Below, piece after piece: positions 1 to 9,943 of a DNA stretch of 62,543 nucleotides (its first letter is position 1; each line of letters starts with the position of its first letter). The stretch covers positions 1,796,571-1,859,113 of the forward strand of contig NZ_CP133597.1 in the NCBI RefSeq assembly GCF_031200575.1, read 5' to 3'. The notes below the pieces were generated by a model, which was not told the origin of the DNA, searched no databases, and saw only the letters and a program-made list of their open reading frames with translations. The DNA comes from Ferroplasma sp. GTDB lineage: Archaea; Thermoplasmatota; Thermoplasmata; Thermoplasmatales; Thermoplasmataceae. Made by a program: the position numbers and the translations under genes.

Positions 1-1
1 T

Positions 2-550
2 TTATTTTTTCCTGTTGAATACGTAGTACAGTGCAACCATGCCTGCAATTATGGCAACTATTATGCCAACATCAAGATATTCTCTGGATATGGGTTTTAC
101 TGCTGGTTTTGAGAAGGAGAAGCCGGGATATGCGCCTGCATTTAGCGCCTGGATATCTGTATATCCCTTTACCTGGGAGGTTTCACCCTTTGTATCATTA
201 AATGCCAGGGTCATATTCTTAAGAGTTGGTGTTCCTATGCCCGAAAGTGCCTGGATGAATTGAAGCCCATATGGATTCATGCCGGTATAGCTCAAATCAT
301 ATACTATGAGGTACTGTGTGGATGTATTGAAGCTGTACTTAACATAATGTGTATTATCGATTACGCTTGAGAAGAAGGAAATCCAGTCTGACCCTGTTAT
401 GGATTCATTGGTTCCATTATAGTTATATGTTATAGATGGAAGAGTAGAGGGAGCCGCAGGTAATGTTACAGGCGATGCTGAAGAGGCAAAGGGAGCCATT
501 ACCATGACTAACGATAGGACAATAATAACTGCTGGTAGATATTTTTTCAT
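2..550 (-). CDS. Secreted, membrane-anchored protein of unknown function
   Basis: A 182-residue protein with an N-terminal signal peptide (Lys-Lys followed by about 18 hydrophobic residues ending near the Ala-Ser-Ser-Ala stretch), a Ser/Thr/Asn-rich extracytoplasmic middle, and one membrane segment close to the C-terminus followed by a basic Asn-Arg-Lys-Lys tail. This is the layout of an archaeal surface protein held by a C-terminal anchor. The family was not recognised. It is divergent from the S53 peptidase gene, with about 130 bases between the two starts, so the pair may share a control region. Alternative: an accessory or substrate protein of the neighbouring protease, which is only a guess from position. 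Confidence 0.7.
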   Translation of the reverse strand: MKKYLPAVIIVLSLVMVMAPFASSASPVTLPAAPSTLPSITYNYNGTNESITGSDWISFFSSVIDNTHYVKYSFNTSTQYLIVYDLSYTGMNPYGLQFIQALSGIGTPTLKNMTLAFNDTKGETSQVKGYTDIQALNAGAYPGFSFSKPAVKPISREYLDVGIIVAIIAGMVALYYVFNRKK

Positions 551-678
551 TTGTCCTGTATATTAATCTGGGTTTAAAATCTTTTTCTTATCTTTTGTAT
601 TTATCATATTATCTATTGCATTTTATTTTGACCATTTTAACATTAAGTATATTAAGTAAGATTGATTTTCAGAAGTAT

Positions 679-3600
679 ATGGAATCCGGGAGAAAAAGAA
701 TATTAGCGGTTACCCTTGTATTTATTTTCATACTTTCTGCACTTGCCGTTTCAGAAAATGATTACCCGCCCTCTGTGGCTACAGTGGATGCAAATACCGG
801 AAGCAATACATCTCCTGTGCTGCTTGCATATGTCCCCGCATCTTTTCACCAGTACGTGGGCAACCAGCTAAATAATAGTAAAATTCCCTATACCTATTAC
901 GGGAATCTTCTGAACGTTAATGATTCCAGCAACCGGGGTTCCATTTCTTATATTTTCAGCATGCTCAATAGAACTTTTGGTATCCAGTATTTTATATTCA
1001 ACAGTTCAGATGACTTTGTCCCATATGAAGAAAATGCATCCTATCTTGCAAACCCCTATACTCCAGCCAACATATATGATGCATATGATATGAACTATAT
1101 ACACAACCAGGGATATTATGGAAATAATACCACAATAGCAGTGGTTGATGCATATGGAGACCCAACAATAAACTACGATGTCAGCGCATTTGACAATCTC
1201 ACAGGCCTTCCCGCAATTAATTTAAACATATCCACGCCTGAGGGTGCCATAACATCTACAAACAGTGACTGGGCATCTGAGACTGCCATAGATGTGGAAT
1301 GGTCCCATGCAATGGCTCCCGGTGCTAAAATCAATCTTGTACTGTCCCCGGGAGATGGCTCAAGGCTTCTTGATTCCGTAGCCTATGCGGTTACACATCA
1401 CCTGGGAAATATAATATCAATAAGCTGGGGGCAGGCTGAGAGCCAGATGACAGCCCCTGAGCTCAGCGAACTGAACAGCATATACAGACAGGCCGCAGAG
1501 GAGAACATTACTGTTGTTGCAGCCTCAGGTGACCAGGGTGCCAACGATGGGACCTCCGCAAAAACTGTTAATTTCCCGGCATCTGACCCCTATGTACTTG
1601 GAGTTGGAGGTACAACCCTTACTGAAACTTCCAGTGGATATACCCAGACAGCATGGGGAGAAACAGTAAATGGCAAGGTAGAGGCCAGCGGTGGCGGATT
1701 CTCCTCATACTTCCCAACTCCATATTACCAGGTAGCCCCAAATTATACAGAGTCTGAAAGAGGGGTACCAGATGTATCCCTGGATGCAAATCCCAACACC
1801 GGAGTTCTAACCATAGTTGATGGCAAGGAGTACACACTGGGCGGTACAAGCATCGCAACCCCCATGTGGGCAGGCATCATAGCAACAATGGACCAGTACT
1901 ATAACAGGTCCCTGGGCCTGGTTAATCCTATATTTTATAAAATATCTGAGACAAAATACTATACCAAAGCCTTTACACCGATCACATCTGGCGGGAATTA
2001 CGGCTACAGTGCCGGGCCTGGATGGAATCCTGTGACAGGTCTGGGAACGCCCCTAATAAGCAATCTTATCAATGATACTGGACTCATTCTCAATGGATAT
2101 GGAACAGTTGCCACGTTTAACAATACCACGTATGCAACAGGGATTAGCACCACCATTAATGTTTCCGGCAATTCGGTTGAGCAGTACAATGGAAGTACCT
2201 TTTACTATACAGGTTTTTATAAAAACCCCAATAATTATATTAAGTTCGGGATACTGACAAATGAAACTGGATATTACTATGAATACAGCGTGTATGAAAA
2301 TGGAACAAAAACCTATGGAATAATGAATGGGTCTTCACATGCCAACATAGGTGTCACAATATCTGGAAGTGAGATAGAATTCACCGTCAATGGAGCTCAA
2401 GTCAGGGAACTGAATATGCCACTGGTATTTGCTGGAGAATACAGGGCCGCAGTTGGTGCACAGCAGGATAATGCCAGAATTAATTTCGTCAATATACCTG
2501 CAGGTACATACAGCCATATCAGAATAACAAATGAGACAGAAAATATCGCCTATTCAGGAATTTACCAGCAGGGATACAGTAATCTTGGAACATCCTATAG
2601 CAATATTACATTTTCTTATAATAGCTCCACAGGCACCTTAACAGCCATGCAGGGGCCTGAAGCCGATAAAATGATATATGGAACACATGGGGCTGTGCAT
2701 ATTGATTACACAGTATCATTCGGGGTCAAATCCACGGTTAACTTTAGCCTCAGCAACGGCGGGGATGCAACATATACAGTAAATGGCGTTAGTACAACCA
2801 GCAGCACATCACTAAGTGGTGGGTATTATAATGTTGTGGCGACAGAGTCAACTGGCAACACAATATCCAGGGAGATTTACATTCCCAGTATAAAAACGGA
2901 ATCCGTCACGTTGAATTATACACCGTCATATGCCAGCCCGAAATACACAATGGTTGTGGATGGCTTCTTCAAATACACAGGCAGCTCAGACCCTGTGAAC
3001 GTATATGAGCTTGGAAGCAATAATTTTGTTAATGTTAGTTCAACGGGCTTTCATCCAGCCTCTGCATCTGGAAATACCGTTACATCCGTGACCATGACTC
3101 CAGAAAAGGTTCTCCTGGACGTATTCGTCTCAAACGGAAATGTAACTGTAACCATGAACGGAAAAAACACCGAGAACCGTGGTGGATACCACTATCTCAT
3201 GATTAAGCCAGGAAGTGTGAATATAAATGTGAGCAAGGCAGGGTATTCAACGTATAATAGATCTGTTGATCTAACCCCGGGTGAAAGCCGGTATGTATAC
3301 GTGCTGCTGACACCGGATAACAAAAGCCTTAAGAAGACAACAGGCACAGTTGAGAACATACAGTATGATTACAATCTCAGCAATGCCAATATAACCTATA
3401 ATGGAAAAATTCTGGGATACACCAACCAGTCAGGGAGATATGTGATATTCTTGAATGGAACAGAGGATTTAACGTTCCATGAATACCTATACAACAACAA
3501 TACAACAGCCATTCACACAGGCAGAAATAATGTTGTTTATATGAGTCCTGCAAGCGTATCCATTGTAATAGTGAACTTCAAAATTACCTACAGCCTTCCA

Positions 3601-3987
3601 CTTGGATTCTATTTCGCCTTTGTTTCATGGGATAAATATCCGCTGAATAATTTCGCAGAATATGTCATATCATATTCAGACAATTCTCTTATGCTTAACC
3701 CACATGCAGAGGTTATTACATCCAGCGGCACGGATTTTGCATTCCTGCCAGGTATGACGCCTGGAAAAACCTATTATGTTACTGTAGATGCTTATTCTTC
3801 CAATGGATCATTTATATCATCAAATGAGATATCTGTTCATTACAGCCTGATATCATATCTCATAAATGTCCTGATACTCCTCGGAATACTGGCATATATA
3901 ATATTCATAGTGCTGTTCTTCATGCGCAGGAAAAAGAGAAAAAAGGAGCTGGAAGATGAAGAATATGAATATTTCAAATATAATTAA
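679..3987 (+). CDS. S53 (sedolisin/kumamolisin-type) acid serine-carboxyl peptidase, membrane-anchored
   Basis: Extracellular acid endopeptidase of family S53, a family common in Thermoplasmatales. From the ATG at 679 the product is 1102 residues: signal peptide (about residues 5-25), pro-region, then the catalytic domain with the family's Glu-x-x-x-Asp pair (E201 and D205, in SETAIDVEW) and the nucleophile S391 in GGTSIATPMW. The VTGLGTP stretch fits the calcium-site end of the domain. A long beta-rich Ser/Thr/Asn region follows, then a membrane helix and a very basic tail. The frame is open upstream to a TTG at 595, but ATG 679 directly precedes a typical signal peptide, so it is preferred. 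The extra 600 or so residues probably act as a stalk or binding region. Confidence 0.9.
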   Translation: MESGRKRILAVTLVFIFILSALAVSENDYPPSVATVDANTGSNTSPVLLAYVPASFHQYVGNQLNNSKIPYTYYGNLLNVNDSSNRGSISYIFSMLNRTFGIQYFIFNSSDDFVPYEENASYLANPYTPANIYDAYDMNYIHNQGYYGNNTTIAVVDAYGDPTINYDVSAFDNLTGLPAINLNISTPEGAITSTNSDWASETAIDVEWSHAMAPGAKINLVLSPGDGSRLLDSVAYAVTHHLGNIISISWGQAESQMTAPELSELNSIYRQAAEENITVVAASGDQGANDGTSAKTVNFPASDPYVLGVGGTTLTETSSGYTQTAWGETVNGKVEASGGGFSSYFPTPYYQVAPNYTESERGVPDVSLDANPNTGVLTIVDGKEYTLGGTSIATPMWAGIIATMDQYYNRSLGLVNPIFYKISETKYYTKAFTPITSGGNYGYSAGPGWNPVTGLGTPLISNLINDTGLILNGYGTVATFNNTTYATGISTTINVSGNSVEQYNGSTFYYTGFYKNPNNYIKFGILTNETGYYYEYSVYENGTKTYGIMNGSSHANIGVTISGSEIEFTVNGAQVRELNMPLVFAGEYRAAVGAQQDNARINFVNIPAGTYSHIRITNETENIAYSGIYQQGYSNLGTSYSNITFSYNSSTGTLTAMQGPEADKMIYGTHGAVHIDYTVSFGVKSTVNFSLSNGGDATYTVNGVSTTSSTSLSGGYYNVVATESTGNTISREIYIPSIKTESVTLNYTPSYASPKYTMVVDGFFKYTGSSDPVNVYELGSNNFVNVSSTGFHPASASGNTVTSVTMTPEKVLLDVFVSNGNVTVTMNGKNTENRGGYHYLMIKPGSVNINVSKAGYSTYNRSVDLTPGESRYVYVLLTPDNKSLKKTTGTVENIQYDYNLSNANITYNGKILGYTNQSGRYVIFLNGTEDLTFHEYLYNNNTTAIHTGRNNVVYMSPASVSIVIVNFKITYSLPLGFYFAFVSWDKYPLNNFAEYVISYSDNSLMLNPHAEVITSSGTDFAFLPGMTPGKTYYVTVDAYSSNGSFISSNEISVHYSLISYLINVLILLGILAYIIFIVLFFMRRKKRKKELEDEEYEYFKYN

Positions 3988-3991
3988 AAAT

Positions 3992-5017
3992 TTATAATTC
4001 TTTAAGGATTTCCTTTCTAGCGGTATCCATGTTCTTTAATTTTTCATAGCCTATTTCAACTGACCTTGTCCTTAAGCCGCAATCAGGGTTAACCCTGACA
4101 AGTTCTGGCGGTATGATGCCAAGGGTATAATTTATCCTATCCTTGATAAGCTGTACGGGCTCAATATAATCTATATGCACATCCGTGACCCCCAGGCCTA
4201 TGAATTTCTTTCTGGTATTGAGCTGCTGGAAATATTTTAATTCCTCATAACCTGGCCGCGATGAATCTGAAACGCCGGAATCCAGTGAATCCCTGTTTGC
4301 AAATTCCAGATTCAATCCGTCTATTCTTATATCATTCATAACATCATATAGCATACGGTAATCAGTGCTGTAGCATACATGTATTGTAAATTCGCAGTTG
4401 TCTATTCCCTCAACGGATCTGTTAAGTGAATCTACAACTATCTGCATCTCATCCGGATGTGTTGTTGTGGCTGGCTCATCCAGCTGGATCTCCAGTTTCC
4501 TTCCTGGATACTTGGAATCCCACAATTTTTTAAGGTTTTTCATTTCCTCGTTGAGTAGGGATGCAAAAGCCATGGCAGTTTCATATCTGTCCCGGTAATG
4601 CTCATTAAATGACCAGCCCATCATGGTATAAGGCCCTGTGACAGGGATTTTTATATTAGAATAATCCCGGGACAGCAGGTATTCAAGCTCATCTGAATGA
4701 AAGGATTCCTTTATTGATAGGTCCTGGACTATGCTCCCCTTTTTATAATACCGGTTGTCAAAGGACCTTACAGGACCGTAGAATTCAATGCCATTGATGC
4801 GGTTTGCCTGGTGTTCATACATTTCCCACCTGAACATTTCACCGCCCACACCGATATTATCCAGCCCTGCATGCCTGAATAGGTCTATTGTTTCCTCTGT
4901 TGCCTTCTCTGAAAGCCTGTAATACTCATCAGTACCGTATATCTTATGAAATACTGTGCTTAGATATTTGGGCTTCCTGAAACTTCCTATTTCCTGAGAT
5001 ATTAAATATTTTCCCAT
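3992..5017 (-). CDS. metE: Cobalamin-independent methionine synthase family, catalytic (C-terminal) domain protein
   Basis: 341 residues matching the catalytic half of MetE, which transfers a methyl group to homocysteine using a zinc ion. Zinc-ligand candidates are visible: the His-x-Cys of IHVCYS, the Glu of LEFANRDS and the Cys of NPDCGLRTR. The substrate-binding LDEPATTTHP stretch is also present. The frame extends to a GTG at 5026, but ATG 5017 has GGTGA spaced five bases before it, and it begins immediately after the upstream gene's stop, so translation is probably coupled. With the upstream gene it forms the two-gene MetE arrangement found in several archaea. The methyl donor (methyl-folate analogue or methylcobalamin) cannot be read from the sequence. 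Confidence 0.88.
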   Translation of the reverse strand: MGKYLISQEIGSFRKPKYLSTVFHKIYGTDEYYRLSEKATEETIDLFRHAGLDNIGVGGEMFRWEMYEHQANRINGIEFYGPVRSFDNRYYKKGSIVQDLSIKESFHSDELEYLLSRDYSNIKIPVTGPYTMMGWSFNEHYRDRYETAMAFASLLNEEMKNLKKLWDSKYPGRKLEIQLDEPATTTHPDEMQIVVDSLNRSVEGIDNCEFTIHVCYSTDYRMLYDVMNDIRIDGLNLEFANRDSLDSGVSDSSRPGYEELKYFQQLNTRKKFIGLGVTDVHIDYIEPVQLIKDRINYTLGIIPPELVRVNPDCGLRTRSVEIGYEKLKNMDTARKEILKEL

Positions 5018-5018
5018 C

Positions 5019-5900
5019 TTATTCACCTATACCTGATATAAGGTCTATTTTTCTGTCAGCTATCATTCTCGGCAGGAAATCGAAATATTCCCTGTGGCTG
5101 ACTATTACACGTTCAGTATCCAGAGAATCCAGAATCTTATTGATATCCATTACGTTTTCCATCCTGGTACTGTAACCGTCTATGAGCTTTACACCGGGCA
5201 CCGTAGAATCTGATCTGGAAATTTCGAAATTCTCAGGGGTGTAATCAGAAATAATGGAATACAATCTTCCATTTATGTTTCCAGGATAAAGTTTTCCAGT
5301 TGTAACCAGCCTTATCTGGAATTCTGACAGTGCCGAAAGGTCCAGGGAATCTTTTTCTTCGTATGGAATCGGGTCGTATATCACGGCCTTCCTGAGTTTG
5401 AGCTTCCCAAGTATCTCCTTATAAATCTTCTCAATGCCTGCCTGGAATTCCTCATAGCTCATCGTGGTTCTGGACATTTTATAGAATGATAAGGGCGATG
5501 GGAGAAAAGCGTTAAAATGAGTCCCATTAGGAACATAAAGGGGCAGGGGTGGATTTTCGTTCAGCGGTGAAAAATCCGCAGGGTCAATGGTAATTCCACC
5601 TATATATTCTATTACAGGCATTCTGTAAAAACTGTTGGTTTCCTTAAATCTTGAAAGAGCCCCGAGTTCAATGCCATCAGTTATAAGGCATATGGGCCTC
5701 AGTATATCATACCAGTTAAATAGAGGGTCTGTATGTTCTATGCCGTTTTCATTTACTGTGCTGTAAAATGACCTTTTTTCAGATTCAATTTCAGTGTTCA
5801 GGGCAGCGTCAGGGATCCTCCCCTTCTCCCATCTGCCGATGTGTAGCCTTAATTCATTGGTTTTCGGGTAAATGCCATAAACTAATTTCTCTACTTCCAT
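5019..5900 (-). CDS. MetE N-terminal-domain-like partner protein
   Basis: 293 residues, first gene of a two-gene operon with the MetE catalytic protein; the stop overlaps the ribosome binding site of the next gene. The opening segment (YGIYPKTNELRLHIGRWEKG) and later barrel-like segments resemble a MetE-family (beta-alpha)8 protein, while the zinc His-x-Cys and Asp-Cys-Gly motifs of the partner are absent. The natural inference is the substrate- or folate-binding half of a split methionine synthase. The assignment rests mainly on operon context and overall resemblance. Confidence 0.7.
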   Translation of the reverse strand: MEVEKLVYGIYPKTNELRLHIGRWEKGRIPDAALNTEIESEKRSFYSTVNENGIEHTDPLFNWYDILRPICLITDGIELGALSRFKETNSFYRMPVIEYIGGITIDPADFSPLNENPPLPLYVPNGTHFNAFLPSPLSFYKMSRTTMSYEEFQAGIEKIYKEILGKLKLRKAVIYDPIPYEEKDSLDLSALSEFQIRLVTTGKLYPGNINGRLYSIISDYTPENFEISRSDSTVPGVKLIDGYSTRMENVMDINKILDSLDTERVIVSHREYFDFLPRMIADRKIDLISGIGE

Positions 5901-5961
5901 GGCAGTTTATGTCTGGATATTAATAAAAGATTTTTGCTTAATATATGATTTTCAGTAATAA

Positions 5962-6894
5962 TCAGTCCACAACAGTTTCCATCAGCTCCATATATGGCTC
6001 CTCATCCCCTATCCGTATTTTTGCATTCAGTGGCAGAACCATCTGCTCCTCCCCGTGGCCGAAGGGTGCGCCATAAAGTGATGGCTTGTTGATTTCATTC
6101 ATAAACTTCTGCACAACATCCTCTATGGATGGCATTGGCTCCTCCTTATCAAATATAGCCTTGAAATCTCCGAATACAAAACCACTGAACTGATCCACTA
6201 TGTTAGCCAGTTTCATGCTGAAAAAGTACCTGTCAATATCACCGGACGTTACATCTGTATCCTCTATAAAGAATATCCTGCCTGATGTTTCAGGTATATA
6301 ATTTGTGCCCAGGAGGGACGCAACCAAGGATATGTTTGTGCCCATGGAATATCCCTCAGTTTTTCCCGGTATGATATATTTTATCAGCCTGTCCCTGTAC
6401 ATGTTTATTTCATCAGATTTTCCGGAAAGTATCTGTAGAAATTCTTTGAATGATGGTTTTGATAGGTCATCCACATCAGAAGCAACCATTGGCCCATGGA
6501 ATGTCACCATATTGGAATTCCTGTTGATTGCAAGATGCAGGGCCGTTATATCGCTGTATCCCATGAATATCTTGGGGTTTTCTGCTATTGCTTCATAATC
6601 CAGCAGGGATAGTATATGTATGCTACCGTATCCGCCCCTTGCACAGAATATGGCCTTGACATTATCGTCCCTGAATGCCGACATAAGCTCCTCGGCACGA
6701 TCCTTTGCAGGTGCAGCCAGGTCATTCCTCTGGTTGAGTTTCTTGATGTTCTTGCCCACTGTAACACGGTACCCAAGCTTCTTCAGCTTGGAAATTCCCC
6801 TTGATAGCTTAATCATATCCGGGGCACTGGCCGGTGCTATTACCCTTATCTCGTCTCCTGGTTTTAATGCAGGTGGTTTTATTCTATTTTCCAT
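5962..6894 (-). CDS. S66 family LD-carboxypeptidase/MccF-like peptidase
   Basis: 310 residues from ATG 6894 (the frame runs to a TTG at 6903). Family hallmarks: the opening LKPGDEIRVIAPASAP, the CARGGYGS turn and the nucleophile serine in MGYSDITAL. The C-terminal half contains a second glycine-rich segment and the NTNISLVASLLGT region typical of S66. In bacteria these enzymes cleave LD-linked tetrapeptides or inactivate microcin C-like peptide-nucleotides. Thermoplasmatales have no murein, so a MccF-like role on peptides or amides is more plausible. The gene overlaps the end of the upstream M20 gene by about ten bases, which suggests a peptide-handling operon. Confidence 0.85.
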   Translation of the reverse strand: MENRIKPPALKPGDEIRVIAPASAPDMIKLSRGISKLKKLGYRVTVGKNIKKLNQRNDLAAPAKDRAEELMSAFRDDNVKAIFCARGGYGSIHILSLLDYEAIAENPKIFMGYSDITALHLAINRNSNMVTFHGPMVASDVDDLSKPSFKEFLQILSGKSDEINMYRDRLIKYIIPGKTEGYSMGTNISLVASLLGTNYIPETSGRIFFIEDTDVTSGDIDRYFFSMKLANIVDQFSGFVFGDFKAIFDKEEPMPSIEDVVQKFMNEINKPSLYGAPFGHGEEQMVLPLNAKIRIGDEEPYMELMETVVD

Positions 6895-8050
6895 GCTTAT
6901 CAAACTCCGATTTAATAGAATTCAGTATCTGCTTATTCTCCATAATTCTCACTATGGCAGAAGATGATGCACTTATGGCTGTCATAAGGTTCTGCCTCGC
7001 CCTCTGCGGGTTGGCCGCCTCCATGAATGCATCTGAATGCCCTGGCAGCCCGGTTCCAATTTTCATGTCTATATGCCCCGTTGGAACTGCCAGGCTTACG
7101 TTTGCTTCGTCTGTGCTACCGCTGGCAGGTTCTTCTGTTTCATCCATATTAACTGGTGTCAGGCCCTTCCGTTCCATTTCCTCCTGAAGAATGGTGTCAA
7201 CTTTGCGATTTGCACTGTACTCTGTATATACAGGCATCAAATCTTTAATATCCAGGGTTGCACCGTAGCCTTCTGCTATGCCATGTGCAAGTTTTTTTAC
7301 CTTCTCAACAAAGCCTGAAAGATATGATGAGCTTGAGGATCTTACATCAACCTCCATTACAGCCCTATCAGGCACAACATTGGATGCCTTGCCCCCCTCC
7401 CTGATGACCATGCCTATGACTATGTTTTTATCTCCCCTTGCTGAATCTCTAAGGTTGTTTATTGCCCCATAGGTTGTCACAAGTGCATCAAGTGCATTGA
7501 TTCCATAACATGGGGAAGCGGCCATATGTGCTGCCTTTCCATGAAATGTGAACTCCATTTCAGCATCTGCAAGTGCCTTTGATCCCACAGCCCAGATATC
7601 ATCAGGATGCATGCCAATAACAAAATCAATATCCCGGAACGCACCGGCGGCTGCCATTCTTGCCTTGCTTCCTGCATATGGCCCTATACCCTCCTCCGAT
7701 GGTGTTCCGAAGACAACTATTTTTCCTGCTGTAATTAAATTTTTTACTGCCATAGCGGTTCCGTACGCCCATGCAGATATGAGGTTATGCCCGCATGAAT
7801 GGCCATTTGGCAGGGCATCATATTCCATTAGTATGCCAACAACTGGCGACCCGACACCGTATTCGGCCCGGAATGCTGTATCCATGCCTATATATGGATT
7901 TGTGATTGTGAAGCCTTCCTTTTTTAATTCATTAATTATAAGTGCTGATGATTTATATTCTGTGCTCCCAAGCTCAGCAAATCCATAGATTTTTTCTGAA
8001 AGTGATATGATAGAGTCTTCATATTTAGATATTATAGAATCTATTCTCAT
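6884..8050 (-). CDS. M20 family metallo-amidohydrolase (M20D-like)
   Basis: 388 residues. Metal ligands and signatures: EYDALPNGHSCGHN near the N-terminus, GTPSEEG and VIGMHPDD, and a GHSDAFMEA segment near the C-terminus, with the dimerisation domain between them (IREGGKASNVVPDRAVMEVD). This is the pattern of aminoacylase, IAA-amino-acid hydrolase and p-aminobenzoyl-glutamate hydrolase relatives, which are di-zinc or di-manganese enzymes cleaving N-acyl amino acids or small peptides. It is first in the two-gene unit with the S66 peptidase. The exact substrate cannot be told. Confidence 0.88.
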   Translation of the reverse strand: MRIDSIISKYEDSIISLSEKIYGFAELGSTEYKSSALIINELKKEGFTITNPYIGMDTAFRAEYGVGSPVVGILMEYDALPNGHSCGHNLISAWAYGTAMAVKNLITAGKIVVFGTPSEEGIGPYAGSKARMAAAGAFRDIDFVIGMHPDDIWAVGSKALADAEMEFTFHGKAAHMAASPCYGINALDALVTTYGAINNLRDSARGDKNIVIGMVIREGGKASNVVPDRAVMEVDVRSSSSSYLSGFVEKVKKLAHGIAEGYGATLDIKDLMPVYTEYSANRKVDTILQEEMERKGLTPVNMDETEEPASGSTDEANVSLAVPTGHIDMKIGTGLPGHSDAFMEAANPQRARQNLMTAISASSSAIVRIMENKQILNSIKSEFDKHGK

Positions 8051-8115
8051 GGTGCTATATTCATTTTAGGTTAATATTATTAACTAACTTAAGGTTACGA
8101 TTTCTGTTAACCGTG

Positions 8116-9363
8116 TTAACAGACCTCTTTAGAAGTTATCATCTCTTTGATGCTTAAACTTCTTGGATATAACCCAATACCCTCTATCCCGTTGGCAAAA
8201 GCTTCAGTGATTGCTTTTTTAATTATATTGTAGGAAGCCTGTAGGTCAGCATGCATAAGAATTCCATTTGCTGACATGAATACACCTCTCTTTATCCTTT
8301 TTCCAAGGTAAGTTTCATGCTTCCCAATGCTTTCATTATCTAAAAATGAGCATTTGGATGTATACGATTCTTCCTGTTTTATTACATTTATCCCGTATTC
8401 CTGTCCTTTATAATATATTTGATTGATAAGCATGTTAAAGGGGATCTGTACAAAGTCCTGGTTGTTCTTTTTTCCCATATCCACATCCTGCTTCCATCCA
8501 CTGTTATGGCCTATTACAATTGTATCTATCTCATTGGTTCTTGCATATATTATAACAGCATTGGAAATCTTATGCATTATATCCCTAATCTTCCTGTTAC
8601 TTGTTAAATATAACCTGTTTATCCTTTTAGTGTTCTCCTTGTTCTTTCTCTGCCTATCGTTTACAGATTTTAATCTTGCCAATTCCTTGTTGAAATATTG
8701 GTTTATGGATTTTAAAACACCACCCTTAACAGCAATGCCTTTCTCAGATATGCTGTTTCCAATGGTTATGATATTCCTTACCCCTACATCTATTCCCAGT
8801 ATCCTGTTTGCACTTACTTCATTAAAATCTGATATCTCTTTAGAATACACGATCTCTACATTATAGCCTACACCTGATGGTATAACTCTAACCTCTCTCA
8901 AATCTATATTATTATCTAATCCTGTTTCCACCTCCAAATCCATTATTTTTGGGAATTTAATAATTCCATTGTCTATATGGCACTGCTGGTTGGTGAAAAT
9001 TAAAATAAATTCCCAATCCTTATGCTTGTATTTTGGTGGCTTGGGAACTCCTGTAAACAACTCCGGATTCTTCTTATAGGATTTAAGTGCCTTAAAGAAT
9101 GAATTCCATGAATCCCTTACCTTGTTGATAGTCCACTGTGCTGTCTGTGCAGGGAGTTTCTGGAAATTGTTGTTATCCTCTATATCTGAAGGCTTTGCAA
9201 ACTCTTTTGCAAGAGTTTTGTATGAAGACATCTTCTCCTTACTGAAGAACTGCTTTCTGAGAATGTAATTTGCTTGATTGAATAAGTTCTTTGATGTATG
9301 GCACATTTTGGATACTGTGCCATTGTCATGAATAAAGATTTGCTGTGTTCTAATTGCCCTCAT
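8116..9363 (-). CDS. tnpB: TnpB, RNA-guided nuclease family protein of an IS607-like element, with altered RuvC motifs
   Basis: 415 residues, full length for TnpB. The N-terminal wedge/REC-like part is followed by a RuvC fold: D192 in LGIDVGVRN (RuvC-I) and D373 in HADLQASYNII (RuvC-III). At the usual RuvC-II glutamate (normally IVIEDL) this protein has IVIGHN, with G285. The only nearby acidic pair is E331-E332 in EESYTSKCSF. The zinc-finger region keeps one cysteine (C338) in place of the usual CxxC pairs. A subgroup of TnpB with a rearranged RuvC-II glutamate is known and this sequence resembles it; the alternative is a nuclease-dead protein. A guide RNA would be expected from the 3' end of the gene, around 8050-8200. 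Confidence 0.88.
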   Translation of the reverse strand: MRAIRTQQIFIHDNGTVSKMCHTSKNLFNQANYILRKQFFSKEKMSSYKTLAKEFAKPSDIEDNNNFQKLPAQTAQWTINKVRDSWNSFFKALKSYKKNPELFTGVPKPPKYKHKDWEFILIFTNQQCHIDNGIIKFPKIMDLEVETGLDNNIDLREVRVIPSGVGYNVEIVYSKEISDFNEVSANRILGIDVGVRNIITIGNSISEKGIAVKGGVLKSINQYFNKELARLKSVNDRQRKNKENTKRINRLYLTSNRKIRDIMHKISNAVIIYARTNEIDTIVIGHNSGWKQDVDMGKKNNQDFVQIPFNMLINQIYYKGQEYGINVIKQEESYTSKCSFLDNESIGKHETYLGKRIKRGVFMSANGILMHADLQASYNIIKKAITEAFANGIEGIGLYPRSLSIKEMITSKEVC

Positions 9364-9440
9364 AGCCTATCTCTATTGAATTTTTATTTCTCTTTGAATA
9401 TAGTTTCATGGAATAACTGTGGGGCATTGAAGTTATATCC

Positions 9441-9937
9441 TCAAATTATCTCCCCTGAATCCAATTTTTGATTCCCTGCTTCCCATATAACTATTATTTC
9501 AGTGCCGAATCTGGCAAAGAGATGCTTGAATAAATCAAAGCAAGATCTACTCAATCTATCCTTATATGTTATTATTACCCTTCTACCTTATAATCAATAA
9601 TTTTATCCAGCATGTTAAATAATTCTTTTCTTTTGTCAAAGGATATTCCAGATGCTATATCTGAATATATTGCATTTATTGTATATCCATTCATAAAGCG
9701 CCACTGCTTCAGCTGCTCTATCTGGCTCTCTAAATCTTCCTTCTGCTTTGTTGATACCCTTGCATATATTACTGTCTTTCTTTTAACATCCTTGTTTAAT
9801 AATTTATAAACATCCTCATCATTATAATCATAATAGCCATTAGGCATAGCTGTAAACCTTATTTTAACTGTCGAGGCATACACATGAAGTGTCTTTCTGG
9901 AAATGCGTAGCAGGTTTAGTACCTCATTAGCTTTCAT
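9441..9937 (-). pseudogene. tnpA: Broken IS607-type serine recombinase (TnpA)
   Basis: The first 120 codons encode an N-terminal MerR-like helix-turn-helix and the start of the serine-recombinase domain (VIYARVSTKQ with the nucleophile Ser, LESQIEQL). The frame then stops at 9575-9577 just after a run of three G (minus strand, 9578-9580). One base over, the family sequence resumes with VIITYKDRLS, FDLFKHLF and EIIVIWEAGNQ, and ends at a TGA at 9441-9443. Adding one G to the run would restore the frame. The C-terminus also looks short. A TATA-like TTTATATAAT about 27 bases upstream of the ATG fits leaderless expression. Confidence 0.85.
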
Positions 9938-9943
9938 AACTGT

